From Nitrosospira multiformis (lineage in GTDB: Bacteria; Pseudomonadota; Gammaproteobacteria; Burkholderiales; Nitrosomonadaceae): a DNA stretch of 64,000 nt. The translations under genes were made by a program, and so were the position numbers. The notes under the pieces were generated by a model, which saw only the letters and a program-made list of their open reading frames with translations, searched no databases and was not told the DNA's origin. The first letter of the stretch is position 1, and the number at the start of each line of letters is the position of its first letter. The stretch spans positions 186,001-250,000 of the forward strand of contig NZ_FOHI01000001.1 in the NCBI RefSeq assembly GCF_900111585.1, given 5' to 3'. Shown piece by piece: positions 26,803 to 34,825 of the stretch.

Positions 26803-27486
26803 TCATCGGCGCAGGATCGCCAACCAACGGGCCATGTTGAGGAGAGTCATCAGGGAAGCTGCGACATATGTCCATGCCGCAGCGCCAAGCAAGCGCCGGG
26901 CGTGCGGCATATCACCATTGATCAGGTAGCGTTCTCGCTCCAAAAGGGGCAGGGCCCGGTCGAAACTGGCATTCAACTCCATTGGTAAGGTTACCGCGTG
27001 CACGAGCACCGCGCTTCCCAGTGTCAAGATGCCACCGACAAGCAAAAGCAACCCCGCCGCAGGTGAGCGGAATACCGTCATCATTACAGGAGCCAACATC
27101 AGGATACCGGCACCCAGTTTCTCCACACCAGCACTCCATTGCACCAGCCTGGTACGCATGGCAAGGGGTGGATAATTATCGTGATCCTGGATGGCATGGC
27201 CAACTTCGTGCGCTGCAACTGTTATAGCTGTCAGTGAACGGCCGTTGAATTTATCCGGTGTGAGACGGACTGTTTTTTTCAACGGGTCATAATGGTCGCC
27301 CGATTCGGTTACCTCCACGCCTACATGTGGCAGCTTTGCACTGTTCAGCAGGTTGCGAGCCAATTCCGCTCCGGTAAATGAATAGCGATTCGCGGGTTCG
27401 CTATATTTTTCCATTGTATGTTTGACCCAATAGGAAGGCCCGACGATCAGGAGAGCAATGAAACAGATCAATATCAGATAGAGCAT
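26803..27486 (-). CDS. Membrane zinc metallopeptidase of the YugP family
   Basis: The 227-aa protein has an N-terminal membrane helix (about 1-20), then the zinc motif HEVGH at residues 93-97 (ITVAAHEVGHAIQDHDNYPP), two further hydrophobic segments (about 118-160) and a C-terminal domain. Length and motif place it in the neutral zinc metallopeptidase family typified by YugP, of unknown substrate. The gene is intact and alone, surrounded by decayed genes. ATG start. Confidence 0.88.
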   Translation of the reverse strand: MLYLILICFIALLIVGPSYWVKHTMEKYSEPANRYSFTGAELARNLLNSAKLPHVGVEVTESGDHYDPLKKTVRLTPDKFNGRSLTAITVAAHEVGHAIQDHDNYPPLAMRTRLVQWSAGVEKLGAGILMLAPVMMTVFRSPAAGLLLLVGGILTLGSAVLVHAVTLPMELNASFDRALPLLERERYLINGDMPHARRLLGAAAWTYVAASLMTLLNMARWLAILRR

Positions 27487-27588
27487 GCGGAAATTTAATA
27501 AAAAACTACTTTAATCGACTGTCCAGATGACGCTTATCTATAACTCAGCTTCGAAGCGCACTATATCTGTACGTTTGATCAATAATGT

Positions 27589-27792
27589 TCAAAATAATTT
27601 CTTGAGCCCAACCAGACAAAGCCTAAATAGAAGCGTTTGCGTCAGATACCGGCATCCGCCAAACCTGGCGCGCCAAGTGTAGAACGAGGCATCAGAAAAG
27701 CCATGTTGATGGCACAATTCCCCGACCGGAATGCCTCCATCTGCCTGCTTCAGAAATCCAATAATTTGCTCATCCGTAAAACGCTTCTTCAC
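27589..27792 (-). pseudogene. IS3-family OrfA fragment
   Basis: The frame opens with MKKRFTDEQIIGFLKQADGG and FSDASFYTWRARFGG, the helix-turn-helix of IS407-like OrfA. A frameshift after GG (another frame continues MPVSDANAS) and an early stop end it. No OrfB or inverted repeats are visible nearby. Confidence 0.78.
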
Positions 27793-27963
27793 ATCCGCTC
27801 TCCTCTCGAAAAACGAACTTTACTAGATTTCAAATGGCACATTTTTACGGAGCACATCAGGGCTTCTAAAAGCGTTAAAGTTTTGCCGAATAAATCATCA
27901 TTTAATTTAGCGTGGCGAAGCTTTATCCTTATGCCATCGCGCCCATCAGGTATCTGCTTAGAC

Positions 27964-28459
27964 AGGGCGATATCGCAGGCGTAATAGCCATTTGACAAAG
28001 TGCATTTTATCTATGGGAGAGGGAGGGAATATGGCGGATAACAAACAAAGACACGAACTTGTTCCAGTACAACCACGAGTAACCAAACCGCGAGAAACCA
28101 TGACGCGAGTTTATGAGATAGACGGCGTCAGATACGTGGAGACTCAAGAATTCGGTTGCCAGCTGGTTAGTCGGGAGAAGAAGAGGCCCCAAGTCACTAT
28201 TGATAACGGGAGGCAAATCCTGGGGGAGAAGTTTGTTCCTTTGCACTCCCAAAGGTCGGGGTTATTTGAATACAAAGTCTTCTGGTGTCTCCAATCCGTT
28301 AAAGATGATCAGGGACGAAGGATCAGCAAAACACAACTATTCAGAAATTTATTCCTAAGTTAAGGAATTCATGAATGGCTTAAAGTTTGGCTGGCAGTTA
28401 TAAAGCGTGAATTTTTTGGAATCCGGTTCGATTCCAAAAACAGAATCGAATAGTTGAAG
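27964..28459 (+). repeat. Direct repeat around the small paralogous gene, copy 1
   Basis: This segment and 30389-30897 share the upstream leader (AGGGCGATA-CGCAGG), the whole gene, and about 60 bp downstream (CTTAAAGTTTGGCTGGCAGT then TATAAAGCGTGAAT). It is a segmental duplication in the same orientation. Confidence 0.85.
28031..28363 (+). CDS. Small conserved protein, paralog 1 (C-terminus frameshifted)
   Basis: ATG at 28031 with an AGGGAGGG site; 110 aa, soluble, rich in charged residues. The body (TRVYEIDGVRYVETQEFGCQ, then PQVTIDNGRQILGEKFVPLH) is nearly identical to the product of 30462-30806. Near 28315 it has GGG where paralog 2 has GGGG. This one-base loss shifts the last 20 or so codons, so the two C-termini differ (NLFLS against IHKLRNS). 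No domain recognised; a beta-rich fold is likely. Confidence 0.7.
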   Translation: MADNKQRHELVPVQPRVTKPRETMTRVYEIDGVRYVETQEFGCQLVSREKKRPQVTIDNGRQILGEKFVPLHSQRSGLFEYKVFWCLQSVKDDQGRRISKTQLFRNLFLS

Positions 28460-28617
28460 TGAGGTGCGCGCGGCCAGTCGATTTAACGTGGCCTACATGT
28501 TCGCTTCGCAAACGCGGAGCTACATTGATTGCGCGATTGCTTCATCAACCTGCAGGCCGCCGCATGTTCAAGTCATGATGGCCCAGTACACCCGTCGCTC
28601 TTGTCGGGCGGAAGTGT

Positions 28618-30117
28618 CTACAGATATTTTCGCTTCAGGTATGCAACGAAGGGTTTCGACGATAAGTCATGACCGGTCACACGGCGGATCAGTTCTTGCG
28701 GGAAAAGACTTGAGCCATACTGATAAATGTTTTCCTTCAGCCACGAATGAAGGGTGCTGAAATTTCCCTGCATCATCGCCTCCGGAATTTCCGGATGGGC
28801 TTCGAGAGCAGCCTCGAAGCATTGTGCGCTAAAGAGATTTCCAATCGTATAGCCCTGGAACATTCCGCCAACGCCCCCGTAATACCAATGGACATCCTGA
28901 AGGCAGCCCTGCACATCGGACGACGGACGTACGCCAAGGTCAGCCTCATACCGGTCATTCCAGGCCGCTGGCAGATCCTTCACTTGGAGTGAGCCATCCA
29001 GAAGCTGCGATTCGATGTCGAAGCGGATCATGACATGAAGGTTGTAGGTCACTTCATCGGCCTCGGTTCGAATCAACGACGGTTCCACGCGATTAATGCC
29101 GCAATGGAATTCTTCCAGCGAAACATCCCCAAGAGCCTCTGAAAAGTGGGCCTGCAGATGGGGATAAAAATATGTCCAGAATTCCCGGGACCGGCCCACT
29201 TGGTTTTCCCACAGCCGGCTTTGGCTCTCGTGAATTCCGGCGGAAGTGCCGTGACCCAGGATAGTTCCATCCAGGCTTGGCGAAAGCCCCAGTTCGTAAA
29301 AGGCATGCCCGCACTCATGAATGGTGCTGAAAATACCATCACAGAGATTGGTCTCATTGATTCGAGTGGTGATGCGAACATCCCCGGCGCCAAGCTTTGT
29401 CATGAACGGGTGGTGAGTGAGGTCCTGCCGTCCCCGATTGAAGTCATAACCGATATTCCTGGCAAGCCAGTTCAAAAACCCCACCTGCTGGGACTTGGGG
29501 CAGGCCCGTGATAAAAAATCGGTTCGTGGCTTGCTTCGAGACGACAACTCCTGGACCAATGGTACGAGATCATGCCGAAGGTCAGCAAAAAGCGTCTTGA
29601 GAGCTGTCGTGGTCATGCCCGGGTCAGCGTCTTCGATGTGCGGGTCCATCGGATGCGTCCACGCGGTTTCTCCCGTATTGAAGAAATCCGAGAGGGCTCG
29701 TGAGTATGCGACCGTCTTTTCCAGAAAGGGCGCGACGACGTTGAAGTCATTCAATTTTCGTGCGTGGACCCAAACTTCGTAGGTCTCGGCCATGTGCTGA
29801 AAAAATTCGGCCTTGAAACCGGAAGGGATTTTCGACGCGCGGACAAACTGCCGGCGAGCCAGGCGTAGGAACGCGCGATCATCTGCAGACAGCATTGCAT
29901 CGGGTAATGCCCCTGTTTCCTCCAGAAGCCCGGCCAGATCGGGGTCGATGAGTTTTTCGTGAGCGGTCTTTTCAACCGCGGCTATCATGCGGCCCCGGGA
30001 GGCTGTTCCGTCCTGAGGCATGTAGGTGGACATATCCCAATGGAGCACGGAAACGGCCCGCCGTAGGTCATCGATTTCTGCAAACCGGGCCTTCAAAGAC
30101 TGGAGGGCTGGATACAT
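28618..30117 (-). CDS. M32-family metallocarboxypeptidase (carboxypeptidase Taq)
   Basis: The 499-aa enzyme removes C-terminal residues from peptides in the cytoplasm. It matches the family length and shows the zinc motif HECGH at 267-271 (GIFSTIHECGHAFYELG), followed by HESQSRLWENQVGRS with the third ligand and conserved Glu. The C-terminal YYGGVGGMFQGYTIGNLFSAQ block is also typical. ATG start, with AAGGA upstream. It is transcribed against the two small paralogous genes that flank it and is not obviously in an operon. Confidence 0.95.
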   Translation of the reverse strand: MYPALQSLKARFAEIDDLRRAVSVLHWDMSTYMPQDGTASRGRMIAAVEKTAHEKLIDPDLAGLLEETGALPDAMLSADDRAFLRLARRQFVRASKIPSGFKAEFFQHMAETYEVWVHARKLNDFNVVAPFLEKTVAYSRALSDFFNTGETAWTHPMDPHIEDADPGMTTTALKTLFADLRHDLVPLVQELSSRSKPRTDFLSRACPKSQQVGFLNWLARNIGYDFNRGRQDLTHHPFMTKLGAGDVRITTRINETNLCDGIFSTIHECGHAFYELGLSPSLDGTILGHGTSAGIHESQSRLWENQVGRSREFWTYFYPHLQAHFSEALGDVSLEEFHCGINRVEPSLIRTEADEVTYNLHVMIRFDIESQLLDGSLQVKDLPAAWNDRYEADLGVRPSSDVQGCLQDVHWYYGGVGGMFQGYTIGNLFSAQCFEAALEAHPEIPEAMMQGNFSTLHSWLKENIYQYGSSLFPQELIRRVTGHDLSSKPFVAYLKRKYL

Positions 30118-30388
30118 GGCAGCATTGTCCTTTCTAAGTGAGAAGCGCTCAGGAAAAATAAAAGCTTTTTTTCATGGAAATGAAATTACATGGAAATGGT
30201 TAAAGGCGCAATCGGGTGAAACAGGACAAGCAAAATAACTAGAAGGCAATGAGCTGCATTTGATTGCGGGTTACGGATCGAATTTATTCAGGGCTAGTAG
30301 CCTTAGAAGAAAATCACTTCCTTGATGCTCAACATCAGAAAATTTTTGCCCTCCTAAAAAGTTACTCTCTTATACTCTTGCATGGAGA

Positions 30389-30897
30389 AGGGCGATACCG
30401 CAGGACGTAACAAGCCGTTTGAACAAAGTTTATTTTTATTTAAGGGAGAGGAAAGAGATATATGGCTGATAAAGAACAGAAACATGAAGTTGTTCCAGCG
30501 CAACCGCAAGAAACCAAACCGCAGGAAACCGTAACACGAGTTTATGAGATAGGCGATGTCAGATACGTTGAGACTCAAGAATTCGGGTGCCAGCTGGCTA
30601 GTTGGGAGAGGAAGAGGCCCCAAGTCACTATTGATAACGGAAGAGAAATCCTGGGAGAGAAGTTTGTTCCTTTGCACTCCGAAAAGGCTGGGTTATTTGA
30701 ATACAAAGTCTTCTGGTGCCTCGAATCCATTAGAAATGATCAGGGGACAAAGGACCAGCAAAACAAGGCTGTTCAGAAGTTTATTCATAAGCTAAGGAAT
30801 TCATAAATGTCTTAAAGTTTGGCTGGCAGTTATAAAGCGTGAATATTGCAGGAATTCGAACCGAAGTTCCAAAGCAGAAATCGAACAGACTGAATGA
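30389..30897 (+). repeat. Direct repeat around the small paralogous gene, copy 2
   Basis: See 27964-28459. The two copies differ by scattered substitutions and small indels and flank the carboxypeptidase gene. Confidence 0.85.
30462..30806 (+). CDS. Small conserved protein, paralog 2 (full-length form)
   Basis: The 114-aa product has the same body as paralog 1 (VYEIGDVRYVETQEFGCQ, PQVTIDNGREILGEKFVPLH) and keeps the in-frame C-terminus (QQNKAVQKFIHKLRNS), so I take it as the ancestral form. ATG start with GGGAGAGGAAAGAG upstream. The N-terminal 25 residues are Gln/Pro/Lys-rich and probably disordered. Function unknown; no membrane segment or signal. Confidence 0.7.
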   Translation: MADKEQKHEVVPAQPQETKPQETVTRVYEIGDVRYVETQEFGCQLASWERKRPQVTIDNGREILGEKFVPLHSEKAGLFEYKVFWCLESIRNDQGTKDQQNKAVQKFIHKLRNS

Positions 30898-31017
30898 GTT
30901 TGCTTGGGCTCGCTCCTCATCATCTTATACTGCCCCCAACCTGGAACTCCAAGTGAACTCCAGAACCCAAGCTGATTGGATTTAAAAGCTCTGTAAAATC
31001 AGAGGAAAAAACGCTGA

Positions 31018-31053
31018 ATGGTGGAGGTTATAGATTCCCCCTGCTTCCACCAT
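31018..31053 (+). other. Hairpin resembling the 3' end of a tRNA-like RNA gene
   Basis: ATGGTGGAGG at 31018-31027 pairs with CTTCCACCAT at 31044-31053. The enclosed sequence (GATTCCCCCTGCTTCCACCA) looks like the 3' end of a tmRNA or tRNA, and an intrinsic terminator follows 13 bp later. No matching 5' half is present, so at most it is a fragment such as an attachment-site copy. Confidence 0.3.
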
Positions 31054-31065
31054 TTATTTACCCAC

Positions 31066-31092
31066 AGCCCAACTGTTCTCGTTGGGCTTTTT
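31066..31092 (+). terminator. Intrinsic terminator
   Basis: Perfect 8-bp stem AGCCCAAC/GTTGGGCT with a 7-base loop, followed by TTTTT. It ends whatever transcript arrives from the left, most likely that of small paralog 2. Confidence 0.8.
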
Positions 31093-31402
31093 GTTGCCTG
31101 GAATGCCGGTGCTTCGCCCAGATTCATGGGGGAAATGGTCCCGGTCCACCAAGTGCCTTCTTCAATGCGCAATAGCTATTCTATTTGCCGCCCCGCAGTC
31201 GGGATGACTTGCCCGAATATTCTGAGCCTCCACCTGAGGTTCTTGATTCTCAACAGGAAAATCAGGAGAGTGACTGCTGCAGATCGGTAGAACCTGGATT
31301 GTGAACTCGATATTTGAATAATTCCTGCCTGTAGCCAATTGCCTGCCGGTTCCTAATCGGAAGATCGCTTCTCCCATGGGGAAGCGTTGCAAAAAGGGGC
31401 GG
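31093..31402. other. Gap, no gene seen
   Basis: No supported frame or repeat in this stretch, which leads into the duplicated regulatory segment at 31403. Confidence 0.4.
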
Positions 31403-31577
31403 GGTTCCATTATGCGTGAGACAGGCGCAGACACATCCATAGCGCTGCGTAATTTTCCTCTCATCGGCAGCACCAACTCGCACCCGTAAGCGTCTACGCA
31501 ATTCTGCGTAGCTGGCGTACGTATTCCTGCGCTTTTCCGGGCATTCATTCAGGCGTGTAATACCTCAATCCGAGCCT
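31403..31577. repeat. Duplicated regulatory segment, copy A
   Basis: Starts GGTTCCATTATGCGTGAG and ends near AATACCTCAATCCGAGCC. It matches 36162-36397, the upstream region of the sensor kinase gene, in the same orientation but without about 60-75 bp of the middle. It contains TACGCA-ATTC-TGCGTA (31495-31510), a perfect dyad followed by GTACGTAT. Here no kinase gene follows on the minus strand; a lipoprotein gene begins 52 bp to the right. Confidence 0.8.
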
Positions 31578-31628
31578 GGTTCACAGAATACAACTACTTA
31601 GATCAACTTAAAAATAAGGGGAAAAGCA

Positions 31629-32030
31629 ATGATCTCAAGAAAATGGACAACCTTTGTTTGCGTGCTGACATTGGTTTTTAGCTCTGGATGTTCAGTCTTC
31701 ATGGCCGCCAAGCAGCCAGACAAGAAGAATGTTGATTTATTCCGGATAGGTACTCCTCGGCCCATGCTTTTGGGAGAGTTTGGCGCTCCTGCAACAAGCG
31801 AGATAAGAAACGGCAGGAAACATGAAATTTTCAAGTTCGTCCAAGGCTACAGCACGGGGGTAAAAGCTGGCAGGGCACTTTTCCACGGAGCAGCCGATGT
31901 AATGACCTTGGGCCTATGGGAGGTAGTGGGTACCCCAGCCGAAGCGGTCTTTAGTGGCGACGAAATGGCATTCGAGGTTTCGTATGACCGGAATAATCGG
32001 ATCGATCAGGTAACGACAATAAAGAAATAG
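31629..32030 (+). CDS. Predicted lipoprotein, 133 aa
   Basis: ATG start with AAGGGGAAAAGC upstream. A lipoprotein signal peptide ends at the lipobox SSGCS, with Cys21 as the lipidation site. The mature part (MLLGEFGAPATSEIRNGR, GADVMTLGLWEVVGTPAEAV) resembles small envelope lipoproteins that contain a conserved GTP-AE segment, but I cannot name a family. It stands just right of the duplicated regulatory segment, which may control it. Confidence 0.75.
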   Translation: MISRKWTTFVCVLTLVFSSGCSVFMAAKQPDKKNVDLFRIGTPRPMLLGEFGAPATSEIRNGRKHEIFKFVQGYSTGVKAGRALFHGAADVMTLGLWEVVGTPAEAVFSGDEMAFEVSYDRNNRIDQVTTIKK

Positions 32031-32153
32031 CTGAAATCTTTAATAGCCCATTCTTCATTCAGCTTTGAAGCTTTTTTCATATAAAAAGCGATGTTCCTGA
32101 GGCATTTTCCGAAAAAATTGAATTCGGCCTTTAACTATTCCACATCGAAAATC

Positions 32154-32849
32154 ATGCGAAATAAATCTTTTTTTACTTCCGTTCTCATTGCAGCTGCTTT
32201 GACCCTCACCGGTTGTGCTACGCCTCAGCGGCATGTTTCTCTTTCTGAAAGCACATTACCCTCAAAAACCCAGCGGGTTGGTGTCGCCATGACGCCGCTG
32301 CCAAAAGTGGACATGCAGTTGCCGGGAGCCAACTGTTTGCTCTGTATCGCTGCCGCGACCCTGGCAAATTCCTCACTTATCGATTACACACGCACATTGC
32401 CGCACGAGGATCTACCGAAACTCAAGGACAGTCTGGCTGAGCTGCTTCGCAAAAAGGGTTTCAATGTAATCGTCATCTCCGAAGACTTGGATATCAGCAA
32501 GCTGCCGGATTACAGTGGCAAAGGCATTGACATCGCCGAGAAAGATTTTTCGCCACTGAAGCAAAAATACGGCATCGACAAAGTTATTCTTATCCAGATC
32601 ACAGACTTGGGGATGCTTCGGCCTTATTCCACCTATTTTCCCACGAGCGAGCCTAAAGCAATATTGAAAGGAGTGGGGTCTATGGTCACTCTTAACAACA
32701 ACGCTTACGAATGGTACATGCCAGTGGATCTGGCGAAGGGTTCAGAGGGTCCATGGGACGAGTCTCCGAATTTTCCGGGTTTAAGCAACGCCTACTTCCA
32801 GGTATTGGAAATGGGCAAAGATGCCTTTCTCAAGCCATTCAATAATTGA
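32154..32849 (+). CDS. Predicted lipoprotein, 231 aa
   Basis: I start at the ATG at 32154, which gives a proper signal peptide with lipobox LTGCA; the frame is open to 32091. The mature protein has an alternating alpha/beta pattern (ELLRKKGFNVIVISEDL, YGIDKVILIQITDLGML) and a Cys pair near the N-terminus (CLLCIAA). This recalls envelope lipoproteins that sit near CsgG-like factors, but I make no assignment. The next gene starts 32 bp downstream on the same strand. Confidence 0.75.
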   Translation: MRNKSFFTSVLIAAALTLTGCATPQRHVSLSESTLPSKTQRVGVAMTPLPKVDMQLPGANCLLCIAAATLANSSLIDYTRTLPHEDLPKLKDSLAELLRKKGFNVIVISEDLDISKLPDYSGKGIDIAEKDFSPLKQKYGIDKVILIQITDLGMLRPYSTYFPTSEPKAILKGVGSMVTLNNNAYEWYMPVDLAKGSEGPWDESPNFPGLSNAYFQVLEMGKDAFLKPFNN

Positions 32850-32881
32850 TGGCATGCTTATAGTCGAGGAGACTTTCATTC

Positions 32882-33820
32882 ATGAGACCTACATTGGCAC
32901 GACAAATGATACAAACGGCATTAGCTGCCGCAAGTGTCCTCATACTCGTTATCGTAATGTCCCCAGCAGAGGCTGGTAGTGATGCACAATCTGGGGAGAG
33001 AATAGCCCCTGTAAGGTTGGGCACAGAACAGAATTGGTCTGTCCGCCTGCCGGAAGTCGACAAGGTGGTCTACAAGGGCGAGCTCATTCAAGACAATAAG
33101 AACGTTGAGGCAAACGGGATCCATTCCATCGATGTTCTTTACTCTCTGGCGTTTGTCACCGGGAAGTACATCAAGGAATATGGAAAAGATGAGGAACTTC
33201 AGGCTGAAGCCGACAGAGTACTCCTCCCATACCAAACTGCACTGGGCGATTTCACATATAGGGAATTGGTGCAACGAGGATTGAATAAGACATCGGTGGG
33301 TGGTAGCAAGAAATGGGTTGAGTTCAATACTCCATCCGTAGCTGAATGGGTAGTTGAAGTAACGCCATTCTTCACCCTTACTCAAGACCAAAGTGCCATC
33401 GTTCTGAATAACCACCTTTCCATCTATGCTCCCGGCTCACCTTCAGAGCCCCTTTATAAGAATCTCATCAGGATTGTTTCCGACCCAAGAGATGAACCGG
33501 ACCCTGCTGGTTTCTGGATGATGGGCGGGGGTGAAAGACTGAAAGAGGAGAGCGCTAATCTCTTCGCACGATCTTTAGAAATCGCCTGGGGGGAAATAGA
33601 TAGTGCTTCCCGCAAGGATGACCCAGCCCGTCCAAAGACGATACGGTATCGCCAGGGAAAATCCGAAAAGACGGAACGGGCCGGGGTAATTGATATGAAA
33701 TGCAGTCGCGCGCTGGTCAGGAGCTTGAGGGGTTGGCTCATGTCTGTTCCTTTGGCAGAACCAAGGGAGAACGCAACTGGGAACGAATGTGCCAATAAAC
33801 TCAGCAAGAACCTTCATTGA
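32882..33820 (+). CDS. Secreted hypothetical protein, 312 aa
   Basis: The signal peptide covers about residues 1-31 (LAAASVLILVIVMSPAEA). The mature part is mixed alpha/beta with no domain I recognise, and two Cys residues near the C-terminus could form a disulphide. ATG start after GAGGAGACTTTC. It follows the second lipoprotein by 32 bp and is probably co-transcribed with it, so a joint envelope role is likely. Its 3' end overlaps the convergent kinase remnant by about 20 bp. Confidence 0.7.
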   Translation: MRPTLARQMIQTALAAASVLILVIVMSPAEAGSDAQSGERIAPVRLGTEQNWSVRLPEVDKVVYKGELIQDNKNVEANGIHSIDVLYSLAFVTGKYIKEYGKDEELQAEADRVLLPYQTALGDFTYRELVQRGLNKTSVGGSKKWVEFNTPSVAEWVVEVTPFFTLTQDQSAIVLNNHLSIYAPGSPSEPLYKNLIRIVSDPRDEPDPAGFWMMGGGERLKEESANLFARSLEIAWGEIDSASRKDDPARPKTIRYRQGKSEKTERAGVIDMKCSRALVRSLRGWLMSVPLAEPRENATGNECANKLSKNLH

Positions 33821-34236
33821 AGGCTGAATTTACGCAGGTGGCAGTGGGCGAGAAAATGATTTCAAATTTCCCACCCACTGATTCAACACGTTCTTTCATG
33901 CTGCATAACCCGCTGCTCTGGTCAGGATTTCTTGAAACAAGGGCAACGTCAAAACCTACACCGTCATCACAGATCTCAAAGATGAGCAATCGCGCGCTTG
34001 GCAATTTCTACGTAGCTCTTCAGTTCCACGTCCTTCGTGGCAAGATATGCTGGGTTAATAATGGATTGCTGCTGCTGCTGCTGCGCGAGCGATAGTGCGT
34101 GGTGCCGTACTGTGATGGCGATCATCCCAAGCGCTATCGCTAGGGGATGAAACGTCCAGCCATGCCTTTCATGGCGAAACTCATTCCATTGGATACTCCG
34201 GGCAGCGCAGGCGGTATTCCACGCCGAGGATGACAA
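33801..34236 (-). pseudogene. Deleted sensor histidine kinase, sister of the neighbouring kinase
   Basis: The right part encodes a membrane helix, then SLAQQQQQQS and INPAYLATKDVELKSYVEIA, matching the start of the cache domain in the intact kinase (EPAYLTSKQDELRSYLTLA). The left part encodes only the end of the ATPase domain (ICDDGVGFD, SSGLCSMKERVESVGGKFEI). About 900 bp between them are missing and the frame shifts at the junction. A CTG run near 34070 gives the Gln stretch. It overlaps the end of the response-regulator gene. Confidence 0.85.
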
Positions 34237-34825
34237 GCAGATTGGGGTTGCTCGTTTCTGCTTCCGGAAGGGTCGCCTTCAGTTTCTGCCAGATATTGTG
34301 CCGGTGGGTATTTACAGTGGCCTCGACTATCTTCATTCTGGCTGCAATCCTGGCGGTGTCGTATTCGCGGTGACCAGTGAGCCACAATACCACCCGCTCG
34401 CTCCCGGTAAGCAGCAGTTCGGGGCAGGATATCTCGGGAAGAATCTTTTTCCCCGCCATGACCGTATGAATCGCATTAAAGATGGGCTCCGGATCAGCGG
34501 TTTTCACCACGTATCCACTTGCTCCTGCCGCCGTTGCGCGGCGGATGTACGCGTCCCCATCATGCATCGTGAGCATGAGTATGGCGAGCTTCGGATAACG
34601 GGCGCGAAGCCGCGAGGTCAGTTCAATGCCGTCCGTGCCCGGCATGTTGATATCCAGCAGCACGAGATCGATATCCGTTTTCTCCAGATGACGCCACGCT
34701 TCCTTTGCATTCCCCGCTTCCGCCATTACCCTGAAGCAGACTTGAGTTTCGAGCAGGTCCCGCATGCCGTGACGGAATGCGGGGTGATCGTCCACAATCA
34801 GTATCTTAATGGGGAGGTTTGGCAT
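34181..34825 (-). CDS. NarL/LuxR-family response regulator
   Basis: The 214-aa protein has a receiver domain (acid pair Asp12-Asp13, phosphorylation site Asp58 in LVLLDINMPGTDG, Lys near 108) and a C-terminal LuxR-type helix-turn-helix (LLTGSERVVLWLTGH, then IVEATVNTHRHNIWQKL). It acts as a DNA-binding transcription factor under control of the kinase whose gene overlaps its start by 20 bp. The dyad in the duplicated segments 31403-31577 and 36162-36397 is a plausible target, since this family binds short inverted repeats. Confidence 0.93.
   Translation of the reverse strand: MPNLPIKILIVDDHPAFRHGMRDLLETQVCFRVMAEAGNAKEAWRHLEKTDIDLVLLDINMPGTDGIELTSRLRARYPKLAILMLTMHDGDAYIRRATAAGASGYVVKTADPEPIFNAIHTVMAGKKILPEISCPELLLTGSERVVLWLTGHREYDTARIAARMKIVEATVNTHRHNIWQKLKATLPEAETSNPNLLVILGVEYRLRCPEYPME

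Noticed and set aside
29146-29511. Plus-strand frame inside the carboxypeptidase gene
   Set aside because: Antisense of a gene with intact HECGH motif; no domain of its own.
34060-34085. CTG repeat as a microsatellite of interest by itself
   Set aside because: It only encodes the short Gln run of the kinase remnant; listed there.
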